A model generated the notes under the pieces. The model was not told the origin of the DNA. It searched no databases and saw only the letters and a program-made list of their open reading frames with translations. The translations under genes and the position numbers were made by a program. From Bolinopsis microptera (lineage: Eukaryota; Ctenophora; Tentaculata; Lobata; Bolinopsidae), in contig NC_087081.1 of NCBI RefSeq assembly GCF_026151205.1, positions 13,598,340-13,662,339 of the forward strand: a stretch of DNA of 64,000 nt, read 5' to 3'. Position 1 is the first letter of the stretch; every line of letters begins with the position of its first letter. Shown here piece after piece: positions 25,061 to 37,400 of this stretch.

Positions 25061-26964
25061 TTGTCTGTGGCTATTGTGAGTGATACAGATAAGTGTCTCA
25101 TGCTACGTTCTACCCTCCCCTCTCCTTATTGTGCCTCAATAGACACTAAAGACCTGTACATACATAAACACTCACACTCGGAATCTCATTTATAAGATGT
25201 GAGCGTCCAATGGCCACCCGGGGCGGGGGATGTTAGAGGCAAGCCCGGATTTGTCTAATTACCAGAAGTATGGTCGTTTGAAGCCTCTCTCTCTCTCGTG
25301 GCCTAGACGCTTATCTAACCAGTGTACAAGAAGAATGTCACGTGTTACATATTATTCATTAATTGAGATCTCGAGAACAAGCATTCTAAGCAGATCTAGA
25401 TCCTTCTAGGACAATGCCAGAAAGTCTGGACTAGATAGATCTAGCTAGATGGACTAGATTGAGCTAGATAGATGGACTAGAGTTAGAGAGATCTAGGAGC
25501 TACATGTGGAATGTGTGTGTATCTAGATGGTGGTCTAGAATGGTCTACAGCTACGTAAGAGGACGTAAGTCGTTAACAGATGTTCACAAATAACTGTCAT
25601 GCTGACCACTACTAAGGATAGACCAACCCCCACTTACATCCTTCTCTTTGAGGGCCGTATTTGCTCTGTTTTACCCTGGCTCTCTGAACTCCTCCTATTG
25701 AGTATAGTGACCAACGTAGTGACCAATGTAGTGACCATTGTTCTATTGACCACTGATAAGAATACACCACCCCTCTAACCCCCCTCTCCTCTTTGAAAGC
25801 TCTAATTCCTTCAATGTGACCCGGCTCTCTGGCCCCCAGGTTGAGTGTAGAAAGAGGAATCAGGTGACTAGCACCATTACCATTAGTCACCTACACTCGC
25901 ACACATTAGAGAGAGAAAGAGAGAGCGAGAGAGAACCCGGCTGCTAACATCATATAGGTAATGGAGAGCGCTTTACAAATCAGGCTTCTAACTTTAAAGG
26001 TATAATTTGGTGCCCGCCAGTGCTTAAATTAGGGTTTTAAGTACTCTTTGGAGGGAGATACACCAGTTTAAGTTAGCGTACAATTTATTGATGTTACTCT
26101 TTTGGGGTGCAGTAGTTGTTGTATCGCGTTGCTGCTCTTATTTGGTGCAATATTGTAGAATGTAGACCTAATGTTAGACAAAAAATGTTGTGCCTTGTCT
26201 GTGGGCTAAAATCTGGCTTCAACCTGATTTTCTGGGTACGCCCTTAATTTGCTGACTCCACAATTATCTCATTGGTATGATATCTGCCCTGTATACATTC
26301 CGTGTTCCCTCAATGTCGGTGTAGAAGTTTCATGCTCCTTGTCTAGCAGCTCCCTCTTGATTGGCTGGCTGAGATTTCACCGCGTTCTGATTGGCCAGTT
26401 AGGATATTAATGTGTTCTGATTGGCTGCAAGTGTTCTAGCACCTATTTGTTGTAATGAGTAGGGAAACCAGAAGTCTCCTGGTCGCGTTTAGCCTACAGA
26501 CAAACAATTAACACACCGGGGGATACACAGCAAACCTTAGAGTAGCAGGAGGGGGATATTAGACATGCAATCAAGTACGGTGTAACACTGGGCAAGTCTG
26601 GGCAGGTTCAGGTAGTGTACCAGGTTTAGGTTGCAGTTACTGATTATCATTATAGTACATGTACTCTTGTATTGTTGTTAGGTGTTATCATGGGTAGGAT
26701 CTACCAATTAACACCGAATCAACCTTAATCATATACTGGCTTATCTACCCGAATTTCAATTCTCCAGTCCACAAAACCTACTACTCAGGCCACTATCCAG
26801 CCTCTACATGATTGCCGCCAATTGAGCAGATAGCCACGCTGCTGTTGTAGCACACACCCACACTCACACCCACACACATAGCTGACATATTACGTCACAC
26901 TAGCAGTCAAATACTGTGACGGTCTGTCGCCACGCAGTCTGCATAACTCTGTGTAAGTGTGCTG

Positions 26965-27090
26965 TGTGCGGTTCTAGGACTGTACCGCCGTTCTGTACGG
27001 TTCTGAGGCTGAACTGCGTCTTTGTGCGGTTCTGGAGCACTGTAACGCGGTTCTGTGCGGTTCTGGAGCACTGTAGCCCAGTTTGGAGCC
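26965..27090. repeat. Short tandem repeat with GTGCGGTTCTGGAGC core
   Basis: Four to six imperfect copies of a GCGGTTCTG-type core spaced by 15-45 bp. It creates matching open frames on both strands (26907-27092 minus and 26916-27125 plus) that are not genes. Confidence 0.7.
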
Positions 27091-28126
27091 AACAGTTACT
27101 TATTGGACATCATGTGAGCAGATAATAAAACTTGCCATTTCAACTGGTTTACGTGCCAGGGTAGCAATGGCTATCGCAGCAATCGGCATTGGAATAGCTG
27201 CATTGGAAATATTTTGCACTCATGTACATTTGGCAGAACTGCCGTTTTTCTGAGCTCTCCAGAACATTCCACCTCTCACTCTCCACAGCCGCTACTCTGC
27301 AGAATGCTGCAAACAAATACTGCAAGCACAGTTTTACACGGTAGCGTTGATACCAAGTCCAACCAGTTGACACATGGACTATTGTACTTGGTTATGACCG
27401 CGTGGGAACTAACTCTTCCCTCCCGCCCTTTCTACAGCTACCGGAATTATTTAAATAACTTACAAATATTAATTGCATGATAATTGATAATGTAAAGAAG
27501 AGGAGTGTGGTCTTCTCTGATTGGGAAAGTGTGCACTTTTAAGTTTGCACTGTGTATACACTGTGAGAATTCCCGACTTTTCCAGGGTGGGTGGGTAGAT
27601 TTACAGAGTGTGTGCGTCAGATAGTGGAGATGGAGTCTTGGCTCATGACCACGGTAACTTTGAGGAAAATTAAAATGGCAGCTCGTTAGATAATAATTAG
27701 TTTCGGCATGTTTCTAATTGCGGGAATTATCACTAAAATTAGGACTAATTGAGGTAATTGTTTATTATTTACTGCCTCGATCTGCATCACGATGAAAAAA
27801 GTATCATCTGGTTTATTTCCGATATATGTATGATTTCCAGGCTGGCTACATCACATTAGCTTCCATTTCTTCTCTACTGTCACCACTCGACTACAATCTA
27901 CATGCACCCTGTCTGGCAGGAGTATCCTACAAAACACGGGTCCTCCCTTGTCTGATCAGTTGTTAACAGTGATGTTCTAAATATTTGGCACCTTCTGCTT
28001 CTAGTCCGCGCCTTCTACGAGTACCAGGCACCAGCAGTCAGCACTCCTGCAAGTTAAAGGGCGGGTAATTTAACTATGAGTATGTTTTTTAAATACTGAA
28101 GGGGCGTGTAGTGTCTACATTCAAAT

Positions 28127-29182
28127 TAAGGAACTGGTAGAGAATTGTGAGTGTTTTGTTAAGAATGAGTAGGTGGTAGTTAAGGAGCTGGTAGAGAATT
28201 GTGAGTGTTTTGTTAAGAATGAGTAGGTGGTAGTTAAGGAGCTGGTAAAGTTGTGAGTGTTTTGTTAAGAATGAGTAGGTGGTAGTTAAGGAACTGGTAG
28301 AGAATTGTGAGTGTTTTGTTAAGAATGAGTAGGTGGTAGTTAAGGAGCTGGTAGAGAATTGTGAGTGTTTTGTTAAGAATGAGTAGGTGGTAGTTAAGGA
28401 ACTTGTAGAGAATTGTGAGTGTTTTGTTAAGAATGAGTAGGTGGTAGTTAAGGAACTGGTAGAGAATTGTGAGTGTTTTGTTAAGAATGAGTAGGTGGTA
28501 GTTAAGGAGCTGGTAGAGAATTGTGAGTGTTTTGTTAAGAATGAGTAGGTGGTAGTTAAGGAGCTGGTAGAGAATTGTGAGTGTTTTGTTACAATGAGTA
28601 GGTGGTAGTTAAGGAACTGGTAGAGAATTGTGAGTGTTTTGTTAAGAATGAGTAGGTGGTAGTTAAGGAACTTGTAGAGAATTGTTTTGTTAAGAATGAG
28701 TAGGTGGTAGTTAAGGAGCTGGTAGAGAATTGTGAGTGTTTTGTTAAGAATGAGTAGGTGGTAGTTAAGGAACTGGTAGAGAATTGTGAGTGTTTTGTTA
28801 CAATGAGTAGGTGGTAGTTAAGGAACTGGTAGAGAATTGTGAGTGTTTTGTTAAGAATGAGTAGGTGGTAGTTAAGGAGCTGGTAGAGAATTGTGAGTGT
28901 TTTGTTAAGAATGAGTAGGTGGTAGTTAAGGAGCTGGTAGAGAATTGTGAGTGTTTTGTTAAGAATGAGTAGGTGGTAGTTAAGGAGCTGGTAGAGAATT
29001 GTGAGTGTTTTGTTAAGAATGAGTAGGTGGTAGTTAAGGAGCTGGTAGAGAATTGTGAGTGTTTTGTTAAGAATGAGTAGGTGGTAGTTAAGGAGCTGGT
29101 AGAGAATTGTGAGTGTTTTGTTAAGAATGAGTAGGTGGTAGTTAAGGAGCTGGTAGAGAATTGTGAGTGTTTTGTTAAGAAT
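28127..29182. repeat. Minisatellite, 54-bp unit, about 19-20 copies
   Basis: The unit reads GAGTAGGTGGTAGTTAAGGA then GCTGGTAGAGAATTGTGAGT then GTTTTGTTAAGAAT. Some copies carry small deletions (for example near 28245, 28586 and 28680). The 54-bp length keeps one frame open on the minus strand for 204 codons, encoding an 18-residue leucine-rich repeat; I treat this as an artefact. Confidence 0.96.
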
Positions 29183-29339
29183 GTGGCAGTAAAGTGACTT
29201 CACTACCAGTGACCGGCTACTAAGTAGTCTATTAACACGTTTGCAGGGCGGGGAAGTAAAAACACTGGTCTACTCGGAGTGTTGCTATTAGCGGGTTATC
29301 TTAGTGGTGACAGCACTACACAGAGTGGAGTACTCTTCC

Positions 29340-29470
29340 AGCATTCTTCCTGACTACACATAGCCTGACTACACATAACCTGACTACACATAACCTGGCT
29401 ACACATATCCTGACTACACAGTGGGTGACTACACATAACCTGACTACACACCACATTCCTAACCACACAC
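29340..29470. repeat. 15-bp repeat TGACTACACATAACC
   Basis: About eight imperfect copies of TGACTACACATAACC. No gene or known element is associated with it. Confidence 0.8.
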
Positions 29471-31465
29471 GTGCCTGGTAACTAGGTCTGAACATTAACA
29501 CACATCCCGCACCTGTGTTTACCCAGTGTAATCAGCCTATGTTGCAGACTGTACCCCCTGTGTTCTGCACGGTTCTGTACATGTTGTGCAGCACACAGTT
29601 CCTTAGTCTGTAACTGTAGTCTGTGTTACAATAAGGTACATGTGTTACTGTCAGTTGCAGTGCTGGTCAGTACACCATGGTGCCCATGTTGCTAATTGTG
29701 AAGAGGACTTTAAACACCCCCCAACAACTTGTACTCCAGGACCCCTGAACCTGCTCTATTTTTAGAACAACATGGAATCATATCATAGTGTATTTTAGAG
29801 GTCATTTTATAGTTAAGTGTATTTTATAGTACATTGGAAAGTACTGTCTAGTGTCTGTACCGTGCTCAATATCGTATCTGAGCGTTGAGTACCAGCTGAC
29901 TTCACATACTTATCCGCTTAAGGAATGTAACGTGACTCCTCTAGCTCTCTCTACGCACATTATACTGTTGTGATCAGGAATTTAAAAATTCGAACAACCA
30001 GCTCCAGACAGCACTGAGAATACTATAGAAATACTTGCTCCTTCGTAAATTACATACACATTATTTTAACTTTAAAACTAGACATGTTCTTGGACTATCC
30101 TGTTAAGAATACCTTGTGTAATGTGTATTGAAGACTCTGCCCACTTACTGGTTATCAAAAAGAGACTGTTCTTAGTTCCCCTGTTCTAGTTAAAAACAAC
30201 CCATTAAATCATGTTCTTTAATAGAATACAATATTTCGTGCTATATGTTTATTGTGTTGTGATATATATTTCAAATGCTTCCGTATTTTTCGTCCAGAAT
30301 CCTTATTTCCCATGACTTTAACAATAGGACTGTTCATTATGTCAACTTCCATTTGTATTGATTAGTAAATATTGTGCCACGATGTCTCTACTACAATTTA
30401 AACACCTATAAATCATATGTTCGCCAATATATCACCATCTTCAATTTCTTTACAAAGTGCTAATAATGATGATACTGGTTTTACTGAACTGAATGGAAAT
30501 GCTAATAGCACTCAGATTTGAACAACCCTGACCCCTTATAACACAGAACAGAAGATACATCATGTACATACCAATAGATACTCAAAAATGCAAATTCCAG
30601 AAACTTAGCAATACAATTTGTATTCAGAGTCCTAATACTTGGCACATGTTTCTCACAAAGAGACACGATACTCGCCATGTGTTCTACAATAGATAAGCTT
30701 GTAGTCTAAACCCACATCATTTCCACAATTACAGTCTCCCACTGCTTTACGGAGGGCTATTACACCGTGTACAGCTCTATTATCTACCATTCTATAACTA
30801 CTCTTAATCACGTGACACCATACTGCGCTCTTATTGGCTGGTTAGTTCGCTCTCTGCGCTCTTATTGGTTAGTTGGTCTGGTTGCTTGTATGTTATTGGG
30901 CGATTCCCCTTATCGGATAATGATTAGGTAGTGTACGTTAAACAAATGGACTCTACTCTACCTGGATTCTTACTGTTTGGTTGCTTGTTTTGATGATCTT
31001 TATCGGACCTTACTCCGGTCTTTAATTCTTTGCTTCCGCTTTACAGAGACATGTTTGCTATTTTAGTATTTTAGTATTTGAGTTATCATTTTAGTATTTT
31101 AGTTGTCATTTTAGTATTTTAGTTGTCATTTTAGTATTTTAGTATTTGAGTTATCATTTTAATATTTTTGTTATCATCCTGTTCAGACCTTTTTCATTGC
31201 CACATTACATTGCTAGTATTGTTAATTGTATTGTAGGAATTATATAACGAGATATATTGACACCGGGGAGAGCGTACTGTCTGTAACATTTTGAATGAAT
31301 ACAATTATTATTATCCACTAATTATGTATCAATTAATAATTATAAATTAATAACCTTACAACCCATTATAAAACTAACCGCCTCCACCTCTTTAGTAGCA
31401 AGTCAGTGAATCACATAGTAGTAAAGAACTACAGAAAGTAACAGAGTTACACTAGCTGCTGTACG

Positions 31466-34400
31466 ATGGTTATTGACATCCTCTCTGGGTTTAAGGGAAT
31501 TACCCCATTCAAGGGGATCACGTTAGGTGAGTTGTCTTTAATTTAAATAAGTTCTATTCATATTAACTTGTTTTCAGTAAGTATATATATATGAAATAAG
31601 TTATATTTTAAGTATATAAGTATTAGATTATTGTTATTCAATCGCAGTTAAAATTAGTTTTGTCCTGGCCGGGGGGAATGCAACGTCAATTAATGTCAGT
31701 ATTCCATAAAAACCCCAAACTGACATTGACATTAATTGACATTAATTGACATTAATTGACATTAATTGACATTAATTGACATTAATTGACATTAATTGAC
31801 ATTAATATGTCTTGAAATTTGAGATTATCATTATTCGATAAATATAACGGCCAGGTAGCGCAGTTGGTTAGAACGCCAGCTTTGCAATCGTGAGGTTGCG
31901 GGTTCAAATCCCACTGTCTGCCTGGTCGTGGGGTGAGCGTCGTTGACGTTTAGCTAAGGATCCTGAGTGGTCTATGCAGCCCCCCGGTCTACTCAGCCGA
32001 ATACTCGAGAAATCAGGTGTGAGGGTTAAATGAGGAGCTGCACATTGCAGCAAAGTCTCGGGCGAAGAAAGTATGGTACACACTACCTTAACCGTCACTG
32101 GCTAAAAAAACAAATCCTTCGGCTTCCTGTAATTGGCTGGTTGCACTTGTGTAACAATGTGGCTGATGGAATACTCTGAAGTAAAATAAGTGTCTTGATA
32201 AAAAAAAAATTCAAGATATTCACGTCTATGTAAGTTAGACCGGTTCAAAAAAACAAAATGTCCTTGAATAATTATGAGTATGTTCTTATCTGTTGATCCT
32301 TAGGTTCAAAGACCACCAAAAAAAATTTCAGCTTCCAACTCTTCCATCTTCGGTCCCCACCGGCCACGCCCATATTTTATTGGTTTCTTATACAGGTAAA
32401 ATATCTAGAATCGGCTTTTTTAGTATGAAGGAGTAATGTTAGCTGTTTAAGATTCGTTATTCAAATATAAATGTCATGAAGGCATTTCGTTTAATGTGGG
32501 TTTTAAGTTCTGATGATGTTGAGAACCACGCCCTTGGATGGCCACGCCCATTTAAGAAAATTAAATTTCGGGAAACCGTATTATTTTAGTTTTATTGTTT
32601 AATGATCTGAATTTTTTTCACATTTCACATTTCCATATGTGATAGTAGTGAATAAATTGATGATATAAACGTTCTAAAGTGCTAAAAATATGGTAGAACT
32701 ACATAATCTCTGGTCGAAAAATATCGTGTCAATTAATGTCAGTATTCCAAAATTTTGCAAAACTGACATTGACATTAATTGACATTAATTGACATTAATT
32801 GACATTAATTGACATTAATTGACATTAATTGACGTTGCATCACCCCCTCCTGGCCATCTATAATCTATACGCTGTAATTAATTGTTTTGTGTAATTGTAA
32901 GTTGATTATACTCAGTATACTGTAGGCCTTTGTATTAAGGACAATGTTTAAGCTTGTTACCTCTATACTTAGCATTTGATCTGTCTTCAGCAAAATTTTG
33001 ACAAATTACAAATATGTTGAGCTCACTGAAAAATTTTAGAGGCTAATTTCCATAACTAAAAGATATATTTACGGCTACTCTGAGCAAAATATACAATGTG
33101 ACATGTTACTGGATATATATAACTGTTATCAATACGATAAATTTCGCACTATTAGTTGTCAATCTAGGGATAATTTATTGTCTGTGCAGAGCTGAGGGAT
33201 ATCTTCTGTTCAATTGGACTTTTTTTAAAGGACGGAGCAAACTTCTACAAGATGAAATTTTACCTTCCACAGAAAATTTTTTGATTTGCACCCATAATCG
33301 TCCAAAACCAGAAACATTATCTTTAAGAATTGAATTTAAGCTCGAGAGTACATGCTTGAGAATTATAACACTAGCCTGTTGCAGCAGTAGTATTTAATAT
33401 TGCAAATACATGTTATCAAGTACATATGAGGACAGTTGACTATCGGGCTAACTGTATTTAATTTGAGTGCTGAGAAGTTGGAAATCTTACAAGGTCGCTT
33501 GATCGAGTTATATATTCTTTAGTATGGTATCTGGGCTATAGGATGACGCCCCAAGCTACTCGAACTTTAGGATTTTGTAACTCATTCTAAAGAATATTGA
33601 CCAATAGAATTAGTCATGAACGAATAAATTTATGAATTTCAATTAGTACGCTGATTAATCAGCTAATTATCGAGTCAATTATTGAGCTAATTGTTAATTA
33701 TTTTCAGATGACGGGTGGGATCAGATAAACAGGAGTTTCATGTTCGTTCTGTGCGTGCTCATGGGAACGGTTGTAACGGTGCGGCAGTACGCGGGAGGTA
33801 AACAATCTGTCTGTTTGGGTGTTCGTCTGTTCGTTCGTTCGCATATTTATGTCAGTTTTTGTCCACTGGACTGCATGTCATTTTGTTTCCCTTCACAATG
33901 GATGGAACCTGTTAATTACAGTTTCGTTAGAACTTATCAAATTTCGATCATTGAATTTGTTGATAATAAGTTTTCAGGACCAAACGGGAATTGAATTTTT
34001 GCTCTTTTACTAAAAATGTCAGCGGTTGGTTAAAATCACCACTTTATGTGGCTACCATGAAAATTAAAATGAAATGACCAAGTGGTTAGCCAAACACCAA
34101 CCCACCCACCGTCCAGCATTAATAGCGTGCAACGGTTTCGATAAATTCGGAGCGGCGTTCAGCGAGGATTACTGCTGGACACAAGGGCTGTACACGGTAA
34201 AGGAGGCCTATGACCTGTTGTCACTTAACGTACCGTACCCAGGTTTGGAGTGCTATTGTTGTAGCCAGAGGATCCCGGTATGGAATGAGAGGTGTTTTGG
34301 AGGCAAGGGAGGTGGTCTGCGGAGGAACATCGTGTTTTTTATTGCTGCTAGTTGTTTGAGTTATGAGCTGATTTATATTAACGATGTTTCCTCCGAGTAA

Positions 34401-37400
34401 CCGCCCCCAGTGCACTGCCACCCCAGAACTCTCATCTCCCGGGATCCCGCCTTTACTGCTGCTCTTCGCTGACCTTGATCTCTTGCTTGCAGGAATTATT
34501 TCATGTGACGGCTTTACAAAATACTCGGGCTCGTTTAGCGAGGATTACTGCTGGACACAAGGTCTTTACACCATCAAGGAAGCATATGACCTCTTGCTGA
34601 TGAACGTGCCCTATCCAGGTACAGTTCCGGAGATGAATGTCATGTCACGTGATTAACGGTATATCGTCACGTGACAGTGATACTAAATTGTAATTTTTTA
34701 AAACAGATATTTTTGGGTCAGAAATAACGTAATGTGCCGATGCTGAGTATGGGAAACTCATTTACAGGCGGTATTCGGATGCTATACTCAGGTTTTTAGT
34801 CATTGCGTTAATTCTGGCCCAGCATTTAAAAAATGTTGGTGTCTCGATGTGGTAAAAATAAGCTCGTGGGGGCTCAGTCAACAAACCTTTCTTATGGACA
34901 GGGGCTATTTACAACAATCTAAATCATTAAAAGCTTACCAAGTTTACCATGGTATGCTCGAAAATATGTGGTCCACATATTTTGATTTCCAATCATCACA
35001 ATCACTCACCAAATTTCACGTTCTTTAAATCGTCAAGACATTAAGCAGACCCAGAACGGTAAATAGACAGATTAGACACTATACATCTCTCAAGAAAGAC
35101 GGTCCTATTTTGGTACAGTATCTAGACGACGCTAAATATGTCTTATCTTTTACCACAATCAAGGAGTGATTTTCCAACATGAAATTCAACAAAATTAATT
35201 CTTCTAAACTTGCCTGGACATGACGTCTCAAATCGAGAAAACTAGTGTTGAACAATCACTCCTCCTTCATCAATTCAAGTGGGTTTCTCTGCTATTATCG
35301 TTTAAAAGACCGCTGAATTTTATAATAATAGTTAGTATAGCTGGGTACCGCTGGGTTGCGATCATAGTCAAGCTACCTTCCTAATCACGTGATGTGACGT
35401 CACCACTTTTTATGACGTCACACCGTTCATGAAACCATGTTATGGCTATTATTATTTTCTGAGCTAAGTATGCTTAATTGGGGCTATCGAAAATTCGGAA
35501 GTAGCTGCATTAAGTTATTACTTACTCATTTATATCATATCTAATGTTTTTTGGCCCACAAGGCCTAAATTGATATTGTATACATTTCCCAAGAATATAC
35601 ATTTCCCGAGAATATATATTTTGTCCGAGTTTACTTTCTATATTATTTTTTCTGTTTGACTCAATTCCAATTCCCCTCACAGGAGTAATTCCTGAGGACA
35701 TGCCTGCTTGTATTGAACGGGAACTGATTAACGGAGGTCGAGTGGCCTGCCCCGATCCTGAAACTGTAAAACCACCCACCAGGTTTGTTCATTTGTCCGT
35801 CCGATTGTACAGTTAATGTAAGGACTAGACGCTGAGTTTCAGTTATAATATCTGTAGTGTCATAACCGGTTTATATATCAAGTCCTTTTACAGACATTTG
35901 TTGTGACAATCCGTTCGCCTTTACATACTCGAGTGTAACCTTGCTCGATTAGGACGTATAACTGACGCTTCCAGAACTTTAAAACTGTCCTTCGCTCAAT
36001 TTACTGATACTGGACATAGACTAATGACATTCCAAACAGCTCCTCCGGGCCCCCCTGCTCTTATATTACACCCGACCTGACTTGTAAAGTGGGTATCAAG
36101 TAACCTCTCAAATATTTGAACTGTTCATTAATCTTGTCCCTGGAGCAGTGCAATGAGTGTTGCAATATGGTGCTATGAGTCACGTGAAAGTTTATAAGGG
36201 GACTACGAGAGTCCGGTGTTGTGGCTGTAAGACCTTTACTTTCTCTGTTAGACGACCAGGTGGCATGGGTAATCTTTAGAAACTCAATTACTACGTGTAT
36301 CACGTGATGTGACGTCAAACCACGTGCGAACTATTTGATTGGCTTCACCAGCACGTGGTATGACGTTATGACACGTGTGTTCAGTATTATGATTGGTTGC
36401 GCCAGCACGTGGGCTTGTCTCCATTGGTTACACGGCGTGATTCAGTGATCGCGTGATATTAAGAGTCCCATAACAATGGTTATTGTCACGTCAGGAAGCC
36501 CGGATTGGGTTACAAATCTCGTATATCATGGTTCTCCCCGGAATGTATTCCTTATCCTCGTGATGTTTTAACATTTAGGAAGACTAACCAAGTACGATAT
36601 GATATTTGATTGTCGTCATGAAATATAGCAAAAACTGGTAAATATTTGTCCGTCCGGACCGGAGTAAGAAATCTTCTGGAAAATTCTCTGAGTGCTGCCT
36701 TTCACACTTTCGATAAAATGTTTTCAGTTCACCGATCTTTATTTACGGGGCGCTTGTACTCGAAAGTTCTATGACTGTTGCCAAGGTTACGGACGGACAT
36801 TTATCCACATCGGTAACATTTCCAAGATCCACAGAATCTGAAAACATTTTATCCTCAGTTGTGGTGAGGTACTATCAGACACTAAATTATTGGGCACAGG
36901 TGAAATACCACCACCCCAACCAGAGAACAGTTCACCACAGACAGAACACCTCACACAGGGTGGGACATCAGACACTGTTGATAAACCCTATTTGAGGGCA
37001 ACTGACAGTCCAGTGCCATTACATCATACAAACAACACGTCACCACATCAAGCTATAGACGGAACCTTTCAGTCGGACCAAAATATATCCTTGAAAAATG
37101 AAACTTTGTCCACGATGAGAAATCTTGATATTTCTGATACAAAAATTGTGCCTGTGGTGGATCCTGGCTTGAGTCCACGGACACTAACGAGTCCAACCAC
37201 AACTCTCACCGACAAGACTTCCGGACAGGTTTCTAGTGTTAGCCCACCCAACCAAACCACATATCTCCCCAACACCCCACAACAATCCGACCAAACCACT
37301 GAATTCTTGACTAACACCCCAACCACTGAACATTCCAACCAAACCACCACATCTTCAACCACCACACCCCTCACTCCCACAACACAATCCACTGCACAAC

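Larger units (their letters stand above)
22090..31465. other. Intergenic region between innexins B and C
   Basis: No protein-coding gene is supported in 9.4 kb. It holds a small inverted-repeat element (22228-22385), a cluster of CACGTG and CCAAT-type motifs (23590-25060, with more CCAAT copies near 26350-26425 and 30830-30870), a small tandem repeat near 26965-27090, a 54-bp minisatellite (28127-29182) and a 15-bp repeat (29340-29470). A scattered TTTTAGTATTT repeat lies at 31060-31165. The longest open frame (minus, 28589-29203) is produced by the 54-bp minisatellite, whose length is a multiple of 3. Confidence 0.6.

Noticed and set aside
28589-29203. 204-codon leucine-rich minus-strand frame
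   Set aside because: Produced by a 54-bp minisatellite whose length is a multiple of 3. It shifts frame wherever a unit has a deletion.
31849-31927. Functional tRNA-Ala(TGC) gene
   Set aside because: A and B boxes and acceptor pairing exist, but the anticodon stem is badly mismatched and the unit continues into a SINE body with an A-rich tail.
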